Shown: positions 35,771 to 45,483, counted from the stretch's first letter. The stretch: DNA of 64,000 nt from Chitinophaga nivalis (GCF_025989125.1 NZ_JAPDNR010000001.1:2462301-2526300); one strand, 5' to 3'. A program made the numbers and translations. Notes: generated by a model not told the origin, from the sequence alone.

Positions 35771-37699
35771 TTACATACGTTCCGGTACCCGTATACCCAG
35801 CATTTTCATACTTTGGGCAATGGTGTGGGCAGTCAGCATAATAATTTGTAAACGCAGCTGCTTTTTCTCTTCACTGGTAGCTTTGATGATAGAATAGGTA
35901 GGCACCCCTTCTACTTTCTCTGCATAGAATGAATTGAACAACTGGGCCAGTTGGAAAGCATAGCTGGCAATGATAGCCGGATTCATTTCCCGGTAGGCTT
36001 CTGCCAGGATAGCCGGGAACTGTTCGTTCAGCATGATCAGCTCTTTTTCCAGCGGCAGCAGCGGAGCCGTAGCCAGGAAGTTTTCCAGGCCGCTTACCGC
36101 ACCGGTTTCCCGGAGGATAGACTTAATACGTGCATGCGCATACTGAATAAAAGGACCGGTGAATCCATGCAGGTCGATGGATTCTTCCGGATTAAAAATC
36201 ATTCTCTTCTTCGGATCTACCCGTAACAGGAAGAACTTCATGGCGCCCAAGCCGATGTTGTCATACAGCTCCTGCAGCTCACTGGCAGGGAAGTCTTCGA
36301 GGTTTTTACCGGATTCCTTGGTTTTCTCTTCGGCAGTATTTACCATTTCGGTAATCATGTCATCCGCATCTACCACGGTACCTTCCCGGCTTTTCATCCG
36401 GCCATGTGGTAATTCCACCATGCCATAGCTCAGGTGGAAAATACCCGGTGCAGAAGGTTCGCCCAGTTTTTCCAGGATCAGCTGCAATACCTTGAAGTGA
36501 TAGTTTTGCTCATCTGCCACTACATATACGCTTTGATCCATCTGGTAGTCTTCGTACTTCAGGCGCGCCGTACCCATATCCTGGGTCATATATACAGAAG
36601 TGCCATCACCGCGCAGCAGGAGTTTTTCATCCAGTCCGTCGGCAGTGAGATCAATCCATACAGAATTATCTTCTTTTTTAAACAATACACCTTTTTCCAG
36701 GCCGGCTGTTACCAGCTCTTTCCCCAGTAAGTAGGTATTGCTTTCGTAGTACATTTTATCGAAATCGATACCGAGGCGTTGGTAGGTTTGTTCAAAACCT
36801 TCATACACCCAGCCGTTCATGGTCGCCCACAGGTCACGTACTTCGTGGTTGCCGGCTTCCCATTGCTGCAGCATGATTTTAGCCTGCTGCATGATTTCTG
36901 TTTTATTACGCGACAGTTCTTTGATGTCGCCCATAATTTTGGCCGTCTTTTCCTTATCCGCCTTTACTTCTGGTTTGTGCAGTGCGGTTACCAGCTTTTC
37001 CAGTTTCTCTGTTTCACCAGGTTCAAAATCCCGGAAATCACTTTCCAGTACCCGGTCAATGATAGGTTCCGCCTGTTCTTTTACAACGGATTCGAACTTT
37101 ACGTAATAGTCTCCTACCAGGTGATCGCCTTTGATGCCGCTGGTAGCAGGGGTATCGCCATGGGCGAAGAGCTGCCAGGCCAGCATCGACTTACAGATAT
37201 GAATACCGCGGTCATTTACCAGATTGGTTTTGATCACCTCAAAGCCATTGGCTTTCATGATTTCTGCAATCGAATAACCCAGGAAGTTATTCCGTAAATG
37301 CCCCAGGTGTAAAGGTTTGTTGGTGTTGGGAGAAGAATATTCTACCATGATCTTTTTCCCGTTGGCCGGTTGCTGCCCGATCTGTACATCACTGTAATGC
37401 TGTTGCAGGAATTTGATCCAGTAGGTATCCTTGATACTCAGGTTCAGAAATCCTTTTACTACATTGAATTGTGCAATCAGTTCCGGATAATGGGTGGTCA
37501 GGTATTCGCCAATGCGCTGGGCAGTTTCTTCTGGTTTTTGTCGGCTGAATTTTGTGAATGAGAAAACAACAATGGTATATTCACCTTCGAACTCAGGTTT
37601 GGTGGTGTTAATGGAAATATCACTTTCCGTTAACGGCTGGTCATAAAGTGATTTAATGGCGGCCACGGCGGCCATTCTAATAGATTGTACAACACTCAT
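35771..37699 (-). CDS. argS: Arginyl-tRNA synthetase
   Basis: A 642-residue class I synthetase that charges tRNA-Arg. An N-terminal Add1-type tRNA-binding domain (about 1-95) is followed by the HIGH-equivalent motif in EYSSPNTNKPLHLGHLRN, the KMSKS-equivalent region GRMKSREG, and the helical anticodon-binding domain ending LGIRVPERM. The ATG at 37699 (MSVVQSIRMAAV) is chosen; a frame extension of nine residues upstream crosses the promoter element. It is somewhat longer than E. coli ArgS (577), typical of Bacteroidetes. It is monocistronic. Confidence 0.96.
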   Translation of the reverse strand: MSVVQSIRMAAVAAIKSLYDQPLTESDISINTTKPEFEGEYTIVVFSFTKFSRQKPEETAQRIGEYLTTHYPELIAQFNVVKGFLNLSIKDTYWIKFLQQHYSDVQIGQQPANGKKIMVEYSSPNTNKPLHLGHLRNNFLGYSIAEIMKANGFEVIKTNLVNDRGIHICKSMLAWQLFAHGDTPATSGIKGDHLVGDYYVKFESVVKEQAEPIIDRVLESDFRDFEPGETEKLEKLVTALHKPEVKADKEKTAKIMGDIKELSRNKTEIMQQAKIMLQQWEAGNHEVRDLWATMNGWVYEGFEQTYQRLGIDFDKMYYESNTYLLGKELVTAGLEKGVLFKKEDNSVWIDLTADGLDEKLLLRGDGTSVYMTQDMGTARLKYEDYQMDQSVYVVADEQNYHFKVLQLILEKLGEPSAPGIFHLSYGMVELPHGRMKSREGTVVDADDMITEMVNTAEEKTKESGKNLEDFPASELQELYDNIGLGAMKFFLLRVDPKKRMIFNPEESIDLHGFTGPFIQYAHARIKSILRETGAVSGLENFLATAPLLPLEKELIMLNEQFPAILAEAYREMNPAIIASYAFQLAQLFNSFYAEKVEGVPTYSIIKATSEEKKQLRLQIIMLTAHTIAQSMKMLGIRVPERM

Positions 37700-37723
37700 G
37701 CTGAAAATGATTAATGCGAGGGG

Positions 37724-37731
37724 CAAAGATA
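37724..37731 (-). promoter_or_regulatory. -7 promoter element of argS
   Basis: On the minus strand this reads TATCTTTG, an exact TAnnTTTG match, 24 nt before the ATG at 37699. No clear -33 TTG is present, since that position overlaps the A/T tract of the upstream terminator. Confidence 0.5.
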
Positions 37732-37739
37732 GTTATAAA

Positions 37740-37798
37740 AAAAATTACGGATTACGAATTAAAATGGTCCTCATCTTAATGCGTAATCCGTAATTTTT
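37740..37798 (-). terminator. Terminator of the small beta-barrel gene
   Basis: A 17-bp perfect stem (arms 37740-37756 and 37782-37798, core TTACGGATTACG) has further pairing in the loop. On the minus strand it is followed by a run of nine T. Confidence 0.85.
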
Positions 37799-37817
37799 GT
37801 TGTTGGCAGCGGTTATA

Positions 37818-38387
37818 CTAGAACATGTAGAACACACCGATCTGCGCTACTGAGTTTTTGCCTTTGGCGTTTTCATTGTCATAAACTTTGGTCAGCCCGA
37901 AGTTGTAACGGCCGGAGATACCCAGACCCATATCGAACTTGTAGCCAAAGCCAACACCCAGTCCGAAATCAATAGACTTCATAGAGTCTTTAATGTCAAT
38001 GGTCCGGTCATAGGCCTTTAATTTAGCACTGGCCAGAATACCCAGCTGAGGGCCGGCTTCCAGGTAGAAGGAAGGTACAATAGAATATTGCACCATTACC
38101 GGAATGTTGATGTAACTTGTTTTGATGGTACCTGCACCGAGGAAAAGGTCTTTTTCAAATTTAGTCCCCTGGCCAGAATACAATAACTCCGGTTGAATGG
38201 CCCATGATTTATTCAGGGCAATGTTTACGAGACCACCCGCATAAAAGGAGGCGCGGGTTTTAGCATTATCCGTTTGGGTGATTTTATCAATGTTTAAACC
38301 ACCTTTAACGCCGAATTTAACTTGTTGTGCTTGTGCCGTCAGCATGGTTCCTATGGCGAGTAAACCAAACAGGATAAGTTTTTTCAT
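37818..38387 (-). CDS. Outer-membrane beta-barrel (PorT-like) protein
   Basis: A 189-residue protein with a signal peptide (about 1-20, ending TAQAQQ) and a series of amphipathic strands (FGVKGGLNI, SFYAGGLVNIAL, WAIQPELLYSG, SYINIPVMVQYSI, GFGYKFDMGLGISGRYNFGL), the pattern of the outer-membrane beta-barrel family PF13568. It ends with the aromatic GVFYMF. These proteins are abundant in Bacteroidetes and mostly lack known roles. The ATG at 38387 (MKKLILF) is clearly the signal-peptide start; a longer in-frame start adds non-signal residues. It is monocistronic with a terminator. Confidence 0.88.
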   Translation of the reverse strand: MKKLILFGLLAIGTMLTAQAQQVKFGVKGGLNIDKITQTDNAKTRASFYAGGLVNIALNKSWAIQPELLYSGQGTKFEKDLFLGAGTIKTSYINIPVMVQYSIVPSFYLEAGPQLGILASAKLKAYDRTIDIKDSMKSIDFGLGVGFGYKFDMGLGISGRYNFGLTKVYDNENAKGKNSVAQIGVFYMF

Positions 38388-38467
38388 GATATGTAAGTTT
38401 GCTGTAGAGCTAGCCAAGAAATATGCCAAACTTTCATCGCGTAAAGTCCACCACGACCTGTGGAATC

Positions 38468-38953
38468 CTATAAATCCTTCAACATCCAGCTGTCACAGCC
38501 AAAATGACCGGTGTCGCCCAGGGGGCCTGTCAGGTACCGGAAACCAAACTGCTCATACACTTTTCTGGCACGGGCCAGCTCCGGACTGGTTTCAAGATAG
38601 CACTGCGTATAGCCGTTTTGTTTAGCATAATCAAGACACATGGCGATCAGTTTTCCTGCGAGGCCTTTTCCCCGTGCTTCCGGCAGCAGGTACATTTTCT
38701 GCAATTCACATACATGTGCTTCGCCGCCATCCAGCGGATGGATGCCTGCGCCGCCAATGACCCTGCCTTCCATGGTGGCTACAAAATAAGCAGCGCGTGG
38801 TTTCGCAAAGAGTACCGATAAATGATCGGTAGTAGGATCTGAAAAAGCAGTTCCTGCTTTGTTCATCCCAAATTCTGTCAGCGTGGTTTTTACGATGTGT
38901 GCAATCACCGGGTCGTCTGCCGGTTCAATCGTTCTGATACTAATGGTTTCCAT
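38468..38953 (-). CDS. GNAT-family N-acetyltransferase
   Basis: A 161-residue acetyl-CoA-dependent acetyltransferase. The family core is visible: motif D/A strand ELQKMYLLPEARGKGLAGKL (the RGKGLAGKL loop binds acetyl-CoA pyrophosphate), followed by LDYAKQNGYTQCYLETSPE and ARKVYEQFGFRYL. The acceptor is unknown. The start at 38953 (METISIRTIEP) fits the family better than a Met five codons earlier. It lies upstream of the beta-barrel gene on the same strand with an 80-bp gap. Confidence 0.9.
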   Translation of the reverse strand: METISIRTIEPADDPVIAHIVKTTLTEFGMNKAGTAFSDPTTDHLSVLFAKPRAAYFVATMEGRVIGGAGIHPLDGGEAHVCELQKMYLLPEARGKGLAGKLIAMCLDYAKQNGYTQCYLETSPELARARKVYEQFGFRYLTGPLGDTGHFGCDSWMLKDL

Positions 38954-38991
38954 GAACGAAAAATACAAATTAACCGGTAAGAATGATAAAA

Positions 38992-39040
38992 TTTAAGGGA
39001 GATACCTGTGAAGATTTTCTCCACGGGTATCTCCCTTAAA
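38992..39040 (-). terminator. Terminator of the OmpA-family gene
   Basis: A 15-bp outer stem (TTTAAGGGAGATACC and complement) plus a short inner GTG pairing lies 45 bp after the OmpA-family stop on the minus strand. It is followed by a weak AT-rich tail. Confidence 0.7.
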
Positions 39041-39084
39041 TATATTTATAAGAATACCGCCGGAATGGATCCGGCATATAGCTG

Positions 39085-40434
39085 TTAGAATATCGTAAAT
39101 TCTACCCGGCGGTTTTTCTGTCTGCCGGCAGCGGTTTTATTGCTGGCAATCGGCTGGGTCATACCATAACCGATGGCTTCAACTTTATTGGCATTAACGC
39201 CTTTGCTGATCATGTAGTTCTTCACGGATTCCGCTCTTTCTCTGGATAATGCCAGGTTACGTTTGGCATTGCCTACATTGTCTGTATGACCACCGAGTTT
39301 GAGGTTGAGGTTTTTGCGTTTCAGCAGTTCTGCCACCCTGTCGAGAGAAGGATAGGAACTGGCTTTGATGCTGGATTTAGCAAATTCAAATTCCAGGTTC
39401 TGGATCGCTTCTTTTACCAGCCGGGTATCTTCTTCGGTAATCACTACTTTCTCTTCTATTTTTTCCGGTACCGGTAACGGACAGCCGGCGCCATCTACTT
39501 TGGTATTGGCTGGTGTGCCCGGACATTTATCGAAGAAGTCGGATACACCATCTCCATCCGCGTCTTTTGTCAGTTTATCCACATCAGCGGTCAACCTGGC
39601 ATTATTCTGATTGGCAGCATCCAGTTCTGCGCGCAGGGTAGCCTTCTGGGCTTCCAGCTCGTCATAGGCGGTGGCAGCAGGGTTATGCCATTGTAGTTGT
39701 TTTTTACCTTTTTTGCCCAGCGAGAATTCCAGGCCGGCATAGCCATAGGAATACTTATCCTTGTTGGGGCCTTTTTCATAGCCATCCAGGTTATCGCCAT
39801 CTGTATAATACATGGTGTAGCCCAGATCGAGGTTGATGACTTCTGACAGTTTGAATTTTAAGCCGGCGCCGACAGGAATGATCAGTTCCTTAATGGTGTT
39901 GGTAGTAGCGTCTACCTTGGTGCCGTTCTTCCTTTCCAGCGTAGGTTTGTACCCTGCTATACCGCCACCCACGGAGGCATACAGCTGTACGAAGTTCTGC
40001 CGGAACAACCAGTTTACGGTAGCAATGTTGAACACGGCATTTAAGGTACCGGACCATTGCAGCTTGGTTTCATAGGATTTGTAAGGACTTACCGGGAGGG
40101 TGCCATCACCCAGCTCCTTGCTGTTGTCGGCCTGTAGTTTACCACCGACATAGTCGGCCCGCAAGGCCATGAAAGGCAGGAGCTGATACTTTACATAACC
40201 GCCATAGCCAGCTGACACTTTCCATTTAGAGAAGTCATTACTGCCACCCGTGGCAGCTACTGGTGCCAATAAGCCACCATTAACACCGATAGACCAGGTT
40301 TTGTATGCCCGGGTACCATTAAATAATTTGACAGAGGGGGAGGCACTCACGGACGATTGATCCTGGGCTTTGGTGATCATGGGCAATGCGGCCAGAAACA
40401 CGCAGACAGCCCGCTGGATAATACTTTTGTTCAT
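39085..40434 (-). CDS. OmpA-family outer-membrane protein with thrombospondin-type-3 calcium repeat
   Basis: A 449-residue protein. The signal peptide (about 1-24) leads to an N-terminal beta-barrel domain (about 30-250), then a coiled linker (about 262-290, QKATLRAELDAANQN), a TSP3 calcium-binding repeat (DADGDGVSDFFDKCPGTP), and a C-terminal OmpA peptidoglycan-binding domain (about 335-449) with LGGHTDNVGNAKRNLALSRERAE and NRRVEF. It anchors the outer membrane to the cell wall. The ATG at 40434 (MNKSIIQ) starts a proper signal peptide. It is divergent from dnaK. Confidence 0.92.
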   Translation of the reverse strand: MNKSIIQRAVCVFLAALPMITKAQDQSSVSASPSVKLFNGTRAYKTWSIGVNGGLLAPVAATGGSNDFSKWKVSAGYGGYVKYQLLPFMALRADYVGGKLQADNSKELGDGTLPVSPYKSYETKLQWSGTLNAVFNIATVNWLFRQNFVQLYASVGGGIAGYKPTLERKNGTKVDATTNTIKELIIPVGAGLKFKLSEVINLDLGYTMYYTDGDNLDGYEKGPNKDKYSYGYAGLEFSLGKKGKKQLQWHNPAATAYDELEAQKATLRAELDAANQNNARLTADVDKLTKDADGDGVSDFFDKCPGTPANTKVDGAGCPLPVPEKIEEKVVITEEDTRLVKEAIQNLEFEFAKSSIKASSYPSLDRVAELLKRKNLNLKLGGHTDNVGNAKRNLALSRERAESVKNYMISKGVNANKVEAIGYGMTQPIASNKTAAGRQKNRRVEFTIF

Positions 40435-40730
40435 AAAAATAACGGTTAGGTTACACAATTTGCTATGACTTATAACAATCTAAAACTTGAGGTCAGGGAG
40501 TGAAATAGCAACAAACAAAAGCAGGCGAGGTTAAGAACATTCGGGGGAAGCCGAAACAATCATGTGGCTATCGGTTAAGGTGACAGCTTGAAGGCCCCTA
40601 TTGACAATAGCTTCATCAAATATAGGGTACCTGACTGACATAATTTCATATTTTTTTGCTTGGCATAATCATTGACAAATCAACGACAAACACAGAACTT
40701 TACTTACAACTAAAGGATAACTTAAATACT
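40435..40730. other. Divergent regulatory spacer between the OmpA-family gene and dnaK
   Basis: About 296 bp with no gene. It must hold promoters for both directions. A short inverted repeat CTATTGACAATAG (40598-40610) could be an operator. Closer to dnaK is a T-rich block (around 40645-40655) and TAATCATTG, which only loosely resembles a -7 box. I see no CIRCE element (TTAGCACTC-N9-GAGTGCTAA), so HrcA-type control of dnaK is not supported here. Confidence 0.4.
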
Positions 40731-42632
40731 ATGGGAAAAATAATAGGCATTGACTTAGGAACTACCAATTCATGCGTTGCCGTAATGGAAGGTAACGAAC
40801 CGGTAGTGATTGCCAATGATGAGGGAAGGAGAACAACCCCATCTGTAGTGGCATTTTTGAAAAACGGAGAAAGGAAAGTAGGCGACCCCGCCAAGCGTCA
40901 GGCTATTACCAATCCTGTTAATACGATCATGTCAGTAAAACGTTTCATGGGTCGTCATTTTGACGAAGTGTCCAATGAACTGACACACGTAACCTACAAG
41001 GTGGTAAAAGGTGACAACAACACTACAAGAATAGATATCGACGGCAGATTATATACACCGCAGGAGATTTCAGCAATGACCCTGCAGAAAATGAAAAAAA
41101 CCGCTGAAGATTATTTAGGACAGGAAGTGACAGAAGCGGTGATCACCGTACCTGCTTACTTTAACGACGCTCAGCGTCAGGCGACCAAAGAAGCCGGTGA
41201 AATTGCCGGTCTGACAGTACGCCGTATTATCAACGAGCCTACTGCTGCGGCACTGGCTTATGGTATGGATAAAAAACACCAGGACAGCAAAATCGCGGTA
41301 TTTGACCTCGGTGGTGGTACCTTCGATATCTCTATCCTCGAACTGGGTGATGGCGTATTTGAAGTAAAATCTACCAACGGTGATACCCACCTCGGTGGTG
41401 ATGACTTTGATAAAGTGATCATGGACTGGCTGGCAGATGAATTCAAAAAAGACGAAGCGGTTGACCTGCACAAAGACCCAATGTCCTGGCAGCGTCTGAA
41501 AGAAGCAGCAGAGAAAGCTAAAATTGAACTGTCTTCTTCTCAGGAAACTGAAATCAACCTCCCTTATATCACTGCAGTGGATGGCGTTCCTAAACACTTA
41601 GTGAAAAAATTAACCCGCGCTAAATTTGAGCAGCTGAGCGACTCTCTGGTGGAAAGAACACTGGAGCCTTGCCGTAAAGCACTGAAAGATGCCGGTATGA
41701 ACACTTCTGAGATTGATGAAGTAATTCTGGTAGGTGGTTCTACCCGTATTCCTAAAATCCAGGAAGTAGTAGAAAAATTCTTCGGTAAAAAACCAAACAG
41801 AGGTGTAAATCCGGATGAAGTAGTGGCCGTAGGTGCTGCTATCCAGGGTGGTGTATTAACCGGTGAAGTGAAAGACGTACTGTTACTGGACGTTACTCCA
41901 CTGTCTCTCGGTATCGAAACCATGGGCGGTGTAATGACCAAACTGATCGAAGCTAACACCACGATCCCTACTAAAAAATCCGAAGTATTCTCTACTGCTG
42001 CTGATAGCCAGCCTAGCGTGGAAATCAATGTACTGCAGGGTGAAAGACCAATGGCTAACCAGAACAGAACACTGGGCCGCTTTATCCTCGGTGATATTCC
42101 TCCGGCTCCACGTGGCGTTCCGCAGATCGAAGTAATTTTCGATATCGATGCCAACGGTATCCTGCACGTAACTGCAAAAGATAAAGGCACAGGCAAAACC
42201 CAGAACATCAAAATTGAAGCGGGTAGTGGTCTGAGCAAGGAAGAAATCGAAAAGATGAAAGCAGAGGCAAAAGCCAATGAATCTTCCGATAAAGAACAAC
42301 GCGAAAAAATCGAAAAGCTGAATAAAGCAGATAGCCTGATTTTCCAGACTGAAAAACAGCTGAAAGAATACGGTGACAAAATACCTGCTGACAAAAAAGC
42401 AACGATTGAAGCTGCACTGGAAAACGTAAGAACAGCTCACAAATCTCAGGATGGCGCACAACTGGATGCTGCTACTACTGAACTGGAAGCTGCCTGGACT
42501 GCTGCTTCTGAAGAGCTGTACAAAGCTTCTCAGGGTCAACCGGAAGGTGCTGCCAACGGCGGTCAGCAACAAGGCCAGCCTAACGCAGGCAGCGAAGGTG
42601 TAACCGACGCTGAGTTTGAAGAAGTAAAATAA
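40731..42632 (+). CDS. dnaK: Molecular chaperone DnaK (Hsp70)
   Basis: A 633-residue ATP-dependent chaperone. Signatures are IIGIDLGTTNSCVAVMEGN at the N-terminus, AVFDLGGGTFDISILELGDG and ILVGGSTRIPKIQEVVEKFF in the ATPase domain (about 1-380). These are followed by the substrate-binding domain (about 390-500) and a C-terminal lid ending in a Gly/Gln-rich tail and EGVTDAEFEEVK. The ATG at 40731 is certain from the MGKIIGIDLG start. No grpE or dnaJ gene is adjacent, so the usual heat-shock operon is split. A very strong terminator follows. Confidence 0.98.
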   Translation: MGKIIGIDLGTTNSCVAVMEGNEPVVIANDEGRRTTPSVVAFLKNGERKVGDPAKRQAITNPVNTIMSVKRFMGRHFDEVSNELTHVTYKVVKGDNNTTRIDIDGRLYTPQEISAMTLQKMKKTAEDYLGQEVTEAVITVPAYFNDAQRQATKEAGEIAGLTVRRIINEPTAAALAYGMDKKHQDSKIAVFDLGGGTFDISILELGDGVFEVKSTNGDTHLGGDDFDKVIMDWLADEFKKDEAVDLHKDPMSWQRLKEAAEKAKIELSSSQETEINLPYITAVDGVPKHLVKKLTRAKFEQLSDSLVERTLEPCRKALKDAGMNTSEIDEVILVGGSTRIPKIQEVVEKFFGKKPNRGVNPDEVVAVGAAIQGGVLTGEVKDVLLLDVTPLSLGIETMGGVMTKLIEANTTIPTKKSEVFSTAADSQPSVEINVLQGERPMANQNRTLGRFILGDIPPAPRGVPQIEVIFDIDANGILHVTAKDKGTGKTQNIKIEAGSGLSKEEIEKMKAEAKANESSDKEQREKIEKLNKADSLIFQTEKQLKEYGDKIPADKKATIEAALENVRTAHKSQDGAQLDAATTELEAAWTAASEELYKASQGQPEGAANGGQQQGQPNAGSEGVTDAEFEEVK

Positions 42633-42667
42633 TAAGGGGTAACATTACCACTTAAGTAGAATACTAT

Positions 42668-42711
42668 AAAGCGAAAACCGTGATGATAACTATCATCACG
42701 GTTTTCGCTTT
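42668..42711 (+). terminator. Terminator of dnaK: near-perfect long inverted repeat
   Basis: Two perfect 21-bp arms (42668-42688 and 42691-42711, core GCGAAAACCGTGATGATA) are separated by only 2 nt. There is little U tract beyond CGCTTT, but the hairpin is exceptionally stable. It lies between dnaK and malQ. Confidence 0.8.
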
Positions 42712-42760
42712 ATGCATTTACAGCTTATTTCATTAATTTGTTCCGGTTTAGCTGGATCAG

Positions 42761-45433
42761 ATGTATCATAGACTGCGGTTTTATCTTCGTTATCATACTT
42801 ATTACGGGCAGGATCTTTTCCTGCTGGGAAATATACCTGCATTGGGCAATGAAGTGCCACAACAGGCCCGCGCTATGCAGTGGCTGGATGATACCTGGTG
42901 GTATACGGAGATACTGATCGCTCCCGATGAAACCCTCACCCTGCAATACCAGTACCTGTTGCAGGAACCTGGTAACGTAGTCTATGAAGGCGCCTACCGG
43001 ACAGTGGTGCTCTCTCCAACCCAACACCGGGAAACCATTTTTACAGATGCCTGGCACGTCGCGGCACAACCGGAAAATGCCTGGCAGACCACTCCCTTTA
43101 CCCGTATCTTTTTCCAACGTCCTGTGGCAACGATTGCCGGCATACTAACGGCCACGCATATATTCCGCGTACAGGCGCCCCTGTTACCCCGGCATCAGAC
43201 CATCTGTTTGCTGGGCAATACACCACAAACCGGCAACTGGAATATACAGCATCCCCTGTTGCTGCAATACGATGCGCAGGGATGGTTCTGTATCGCCCTC
43301 CGCCTGGAAGGCATGCGGATACCACTGCAATACAAATACGGGGTGTATGACCTGGATACCCAGCAGTTCACCACCTATGAAGCAGGAGAAAACAGGGAGG
43401 TACAAACAATGGCAGTGCCAGGCCGGCAGGTGATCCTGCACGATGGCATGGTGCGGCTAGCGCCGCCCCGCTGGCAGGGTGCCGGTGTAGCCGTGCCGGT
43501 ATTCAGCCTGCGCAGCAGCGAAGGATTTGGCACCGGAGAATTTTCCGATCTGCCGGAACTGGCTGCCTGGGCGCAACAAAGCGGGCTACAGCTGATACAG
43601 CTGCTACCCGTGAATGATACCACGCAAACCCTTACCTGGAAAGATTCCTATCCCTACTCGGCGATCTCCTCCTTTGCCCTGCACCCGCTTTATATCCGGC
43701 TGCAGGAAGTAGGCGTTTTGCCGGAACAACATCCGCTGCAAAAACAGTTCTACCGGTTACGGCAATGGCTCAACGAAAAAGATACCGTTGACTACGAATC
43801 CGTCATGGCCTATAAAACAGCCTACCTGCAGGCTTTGTATGACGAGAAGGGCGAACAGCTCCAGACACGTGACTTCTGGCATTGGTTTGCTGCCAATGAA
43901 CACTGGCTGCTGCCCTACGCCATTTTTTGCTACCTGCGGGAAACCTGTCAGACCGCTGATTTCACACAATGGCCGGTATATAACGTATACGACTATACTG
44001 CCATTAACCGGCTGGTCATGACAGATGAAAAAGCGGCAGGCGCGGCACACTACCATTTTTTTGTACAATACCACCTGCACCGGCAGCTGGCTGCCGCCGT
44101 GGCAGCGGTACACCGGCAGGGGGTAGCCCTCAAAGGCGATATTCCGATCGGTATTTCCCGCAACAGTGTGGATGTGTGGATGAACCCTGAACTGTATCAC
44201 CTCGACATGCAGGCAGGCGCCCCGCCGGATGATTTCACTACGCTGGGGCAGAACTGGGGCTTCCCTACCTATAACTGGTCGCAGATGGCGGTAGATGGCT
44301 ACAGCTGGTGGGTACAACGACTCCGCCACCTGTCTGCCTACTTCGATGCTTTCCGTATAGACCATATTCTGGGATTCTTTCGTATCTGGCAGATACCTGC
44401 CAGCGCAGTACAGGGCATACTGGGTTATTTTCATCCAGCCATTCCCGTTACGCCGGAAGAACTGACTGCCAGCGGTATTCCTTTTGAAGAAGACCGTTAC
44501 TGTGCGCCTTATATTACCGATGAGATGCTGGATACGGCGTTTGGCCATTATGCCGGTATGATGAAGGATACCTTCCTCGAAACCCTGCCATCCGGCCGGT
44601 ATCGCCTGTTACCCGGCTTCGACACCCAACAGCAGGTGAAGGCGCAACAACTGCCGGAAGCCATTGCATCGGTACTATATGACTGGCTGGCAGAAGTACT
44701 GTTCCTCAAAGCTACGGTTGACGGAAAAACAGGTTATCATCCCCGGTACAATCTCATGGCCACTGCCTCTTTTGCAGCGCTGGACCCGCTTGTACAGGAT
44801 CGCCTGCGGGCATTGTATCACGACTACTTTTATGTGCGACAGGAAGACTATTGGCGCAGAGAAGCGATGCATAAACTCCCGCTGATCAAGAGTGCAACGG
44901 ATATGCTGATATGTGGCGAAGACCTGGGCATGGTGCCCGCCTGCGTGCCTGGCATCATGCAGGAACAGGGGATGTTGAGCCTGGAAGTACAGCGGATGCC
45001 CAAATGTCCTGACGCATTGTTCACGGAATTGTCGCAGATACCGTATCTGTCGGTGCTTACACCAGATACACATGATATGAGCACCCTGCGGGGCTGGTGG
45101 CAGGAAGATGCGGCTATTACACAACAATACTACACCCGCGTGCTGCAACATACCGGCACCGCACCCGCCATGGCAGATGCGTCGTTGATCAAAGAAATCT
45201 TAACCCGGCACTTGCAGGCGCCCGCGATGTGGTGTATCTTTCAGATACAGGATTTGCTGGCGGCTACCGGTGTGGTTACCCATCTGTCTCCGGAAGAAGA
45301 ACGGATTAATATACCTGCTGTGGCAGCCCATTACTGGCGTTACCGGATCCCGGCGCCGCTGACAACATACGGTTTGCAGGTAGTGCGGGGAGAACAGGCT
45401 GGCATACAGGAACAACCGGCCGCCGCGGAGTAA
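42761..45433 (+). CDS. malQ: 4-alpha-glucanotransferase (amylomaltase) with two CBM20 domains
   Basis: An 890-residue cytoplasmic GH77 enzyme that transfers alpha-1,4-glucan segments in maltodextrin and glycogen metabolism. Two N-terminal starch-binding CBM20 modules (about 1-105 and 125-230, the second with CLLGNTPQTGNWN) precede the GH77 barrel (about 240-880). The catalytic nucleophile is Asp534 (FRIDHILGFFRIW), the acid/base is Glu720 (CGEDLGMVP), and the third carboxylate is in LTPDTHDMSTLRGWW. The CBM20-CBM20-GH77 layout is like plant DPE2. It starts 128 bp after dnaK, past the terminator, and is followed 50 bp later by an enolase-superfamily gene. Confidence 0.95.
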   Translation: MYHRLRFYLRYHTYYGQDLFLLGNIPALGNEVPQQARAMQWLDDTWWYTEILIAPDETLTLQYQYLLQEPGNVVYEGAYRTVVLSPTQHRETIFTDAWHVAAQPENAWQTTPFTRIFFQRPVATIAGILTATHIFRVQAPLLPRHQTICLLGNTPQTGNWNIQHPLLLQYDAQGWFCIALRLEGMRIPLQYKYGVYDLDTQQFTTYEAGENREVQTMAVPGRQVILHDGMVRLAPPRWQGAGVAVPVFSLRSSEGFGTGEFSDLPELAAWAQQSGLQLIQLLPVNDTTQTLTWKDSYPYSAISSFALHPLYIRLQEVGVLPEQHPLQKQFYRLRQWLNEKDTVDYESVMAYKTAYLQALYDEKGEQLQTRDFWHWFAANEHWLLPYAIFCYLRETCQTADFTQWPVYNVYDYTAINRLVMTDEKAAGAAHYHFFVQYHLHRQLAAAVAAVHRQGVALKGDIPIGISRNSVDVWMNPELYHLDMQAGAPPDDFTTLGQNWGFPTYNWSQMAVDGYSWWVQRLRHLSAYFDAFRIDHILGFFRIWQIPASAVQGILGYFHPAIPVTPEELTASGIPFEEDRYCAPYITDEMLDTAFGHYAGMMKDTFLETLPSGRYRLLPGFDTQQQVKAQQLPEAIASVLYDWLAEVLFLKATVDGKTGYHPRYNLMATASFAALDPLVQDRLRALYHDYFYVRQEDYWRREAMHKLPLIKSATDMLICGEDLGMVPACVPGIMQEQGMLSLEVQRMPKCPDALFTELSQIPYLSVLTPDTHDMSTLRGWWQEDAAITQQYYTRVLQHTGTAPAMADASLIKEILTRHLQAPAMWCIFQIQDLLAATGVVTHLSPEEERINIPAVAAHYWRYRIPAPLTTYGLQVVRGEQAGIQEQPAAAE

Positions 45434-45483
45434 TATACCGGTAATAGTAACGCACCATTTTATCCATACAACCAACAAGCGAT

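Noticed and set aside
40435..40730. CIRCE/HrcA operator before dnaK
   Set aside because: I looked for TTAGCACTC-N9-GAGTGCTAA and found no match.
41564..42394. A 276-codon minus-strand frame inside dnaK
   Set aside because: Long antisense frames opposite dnaK are a known artefact of its codon bias; no family match is visible.
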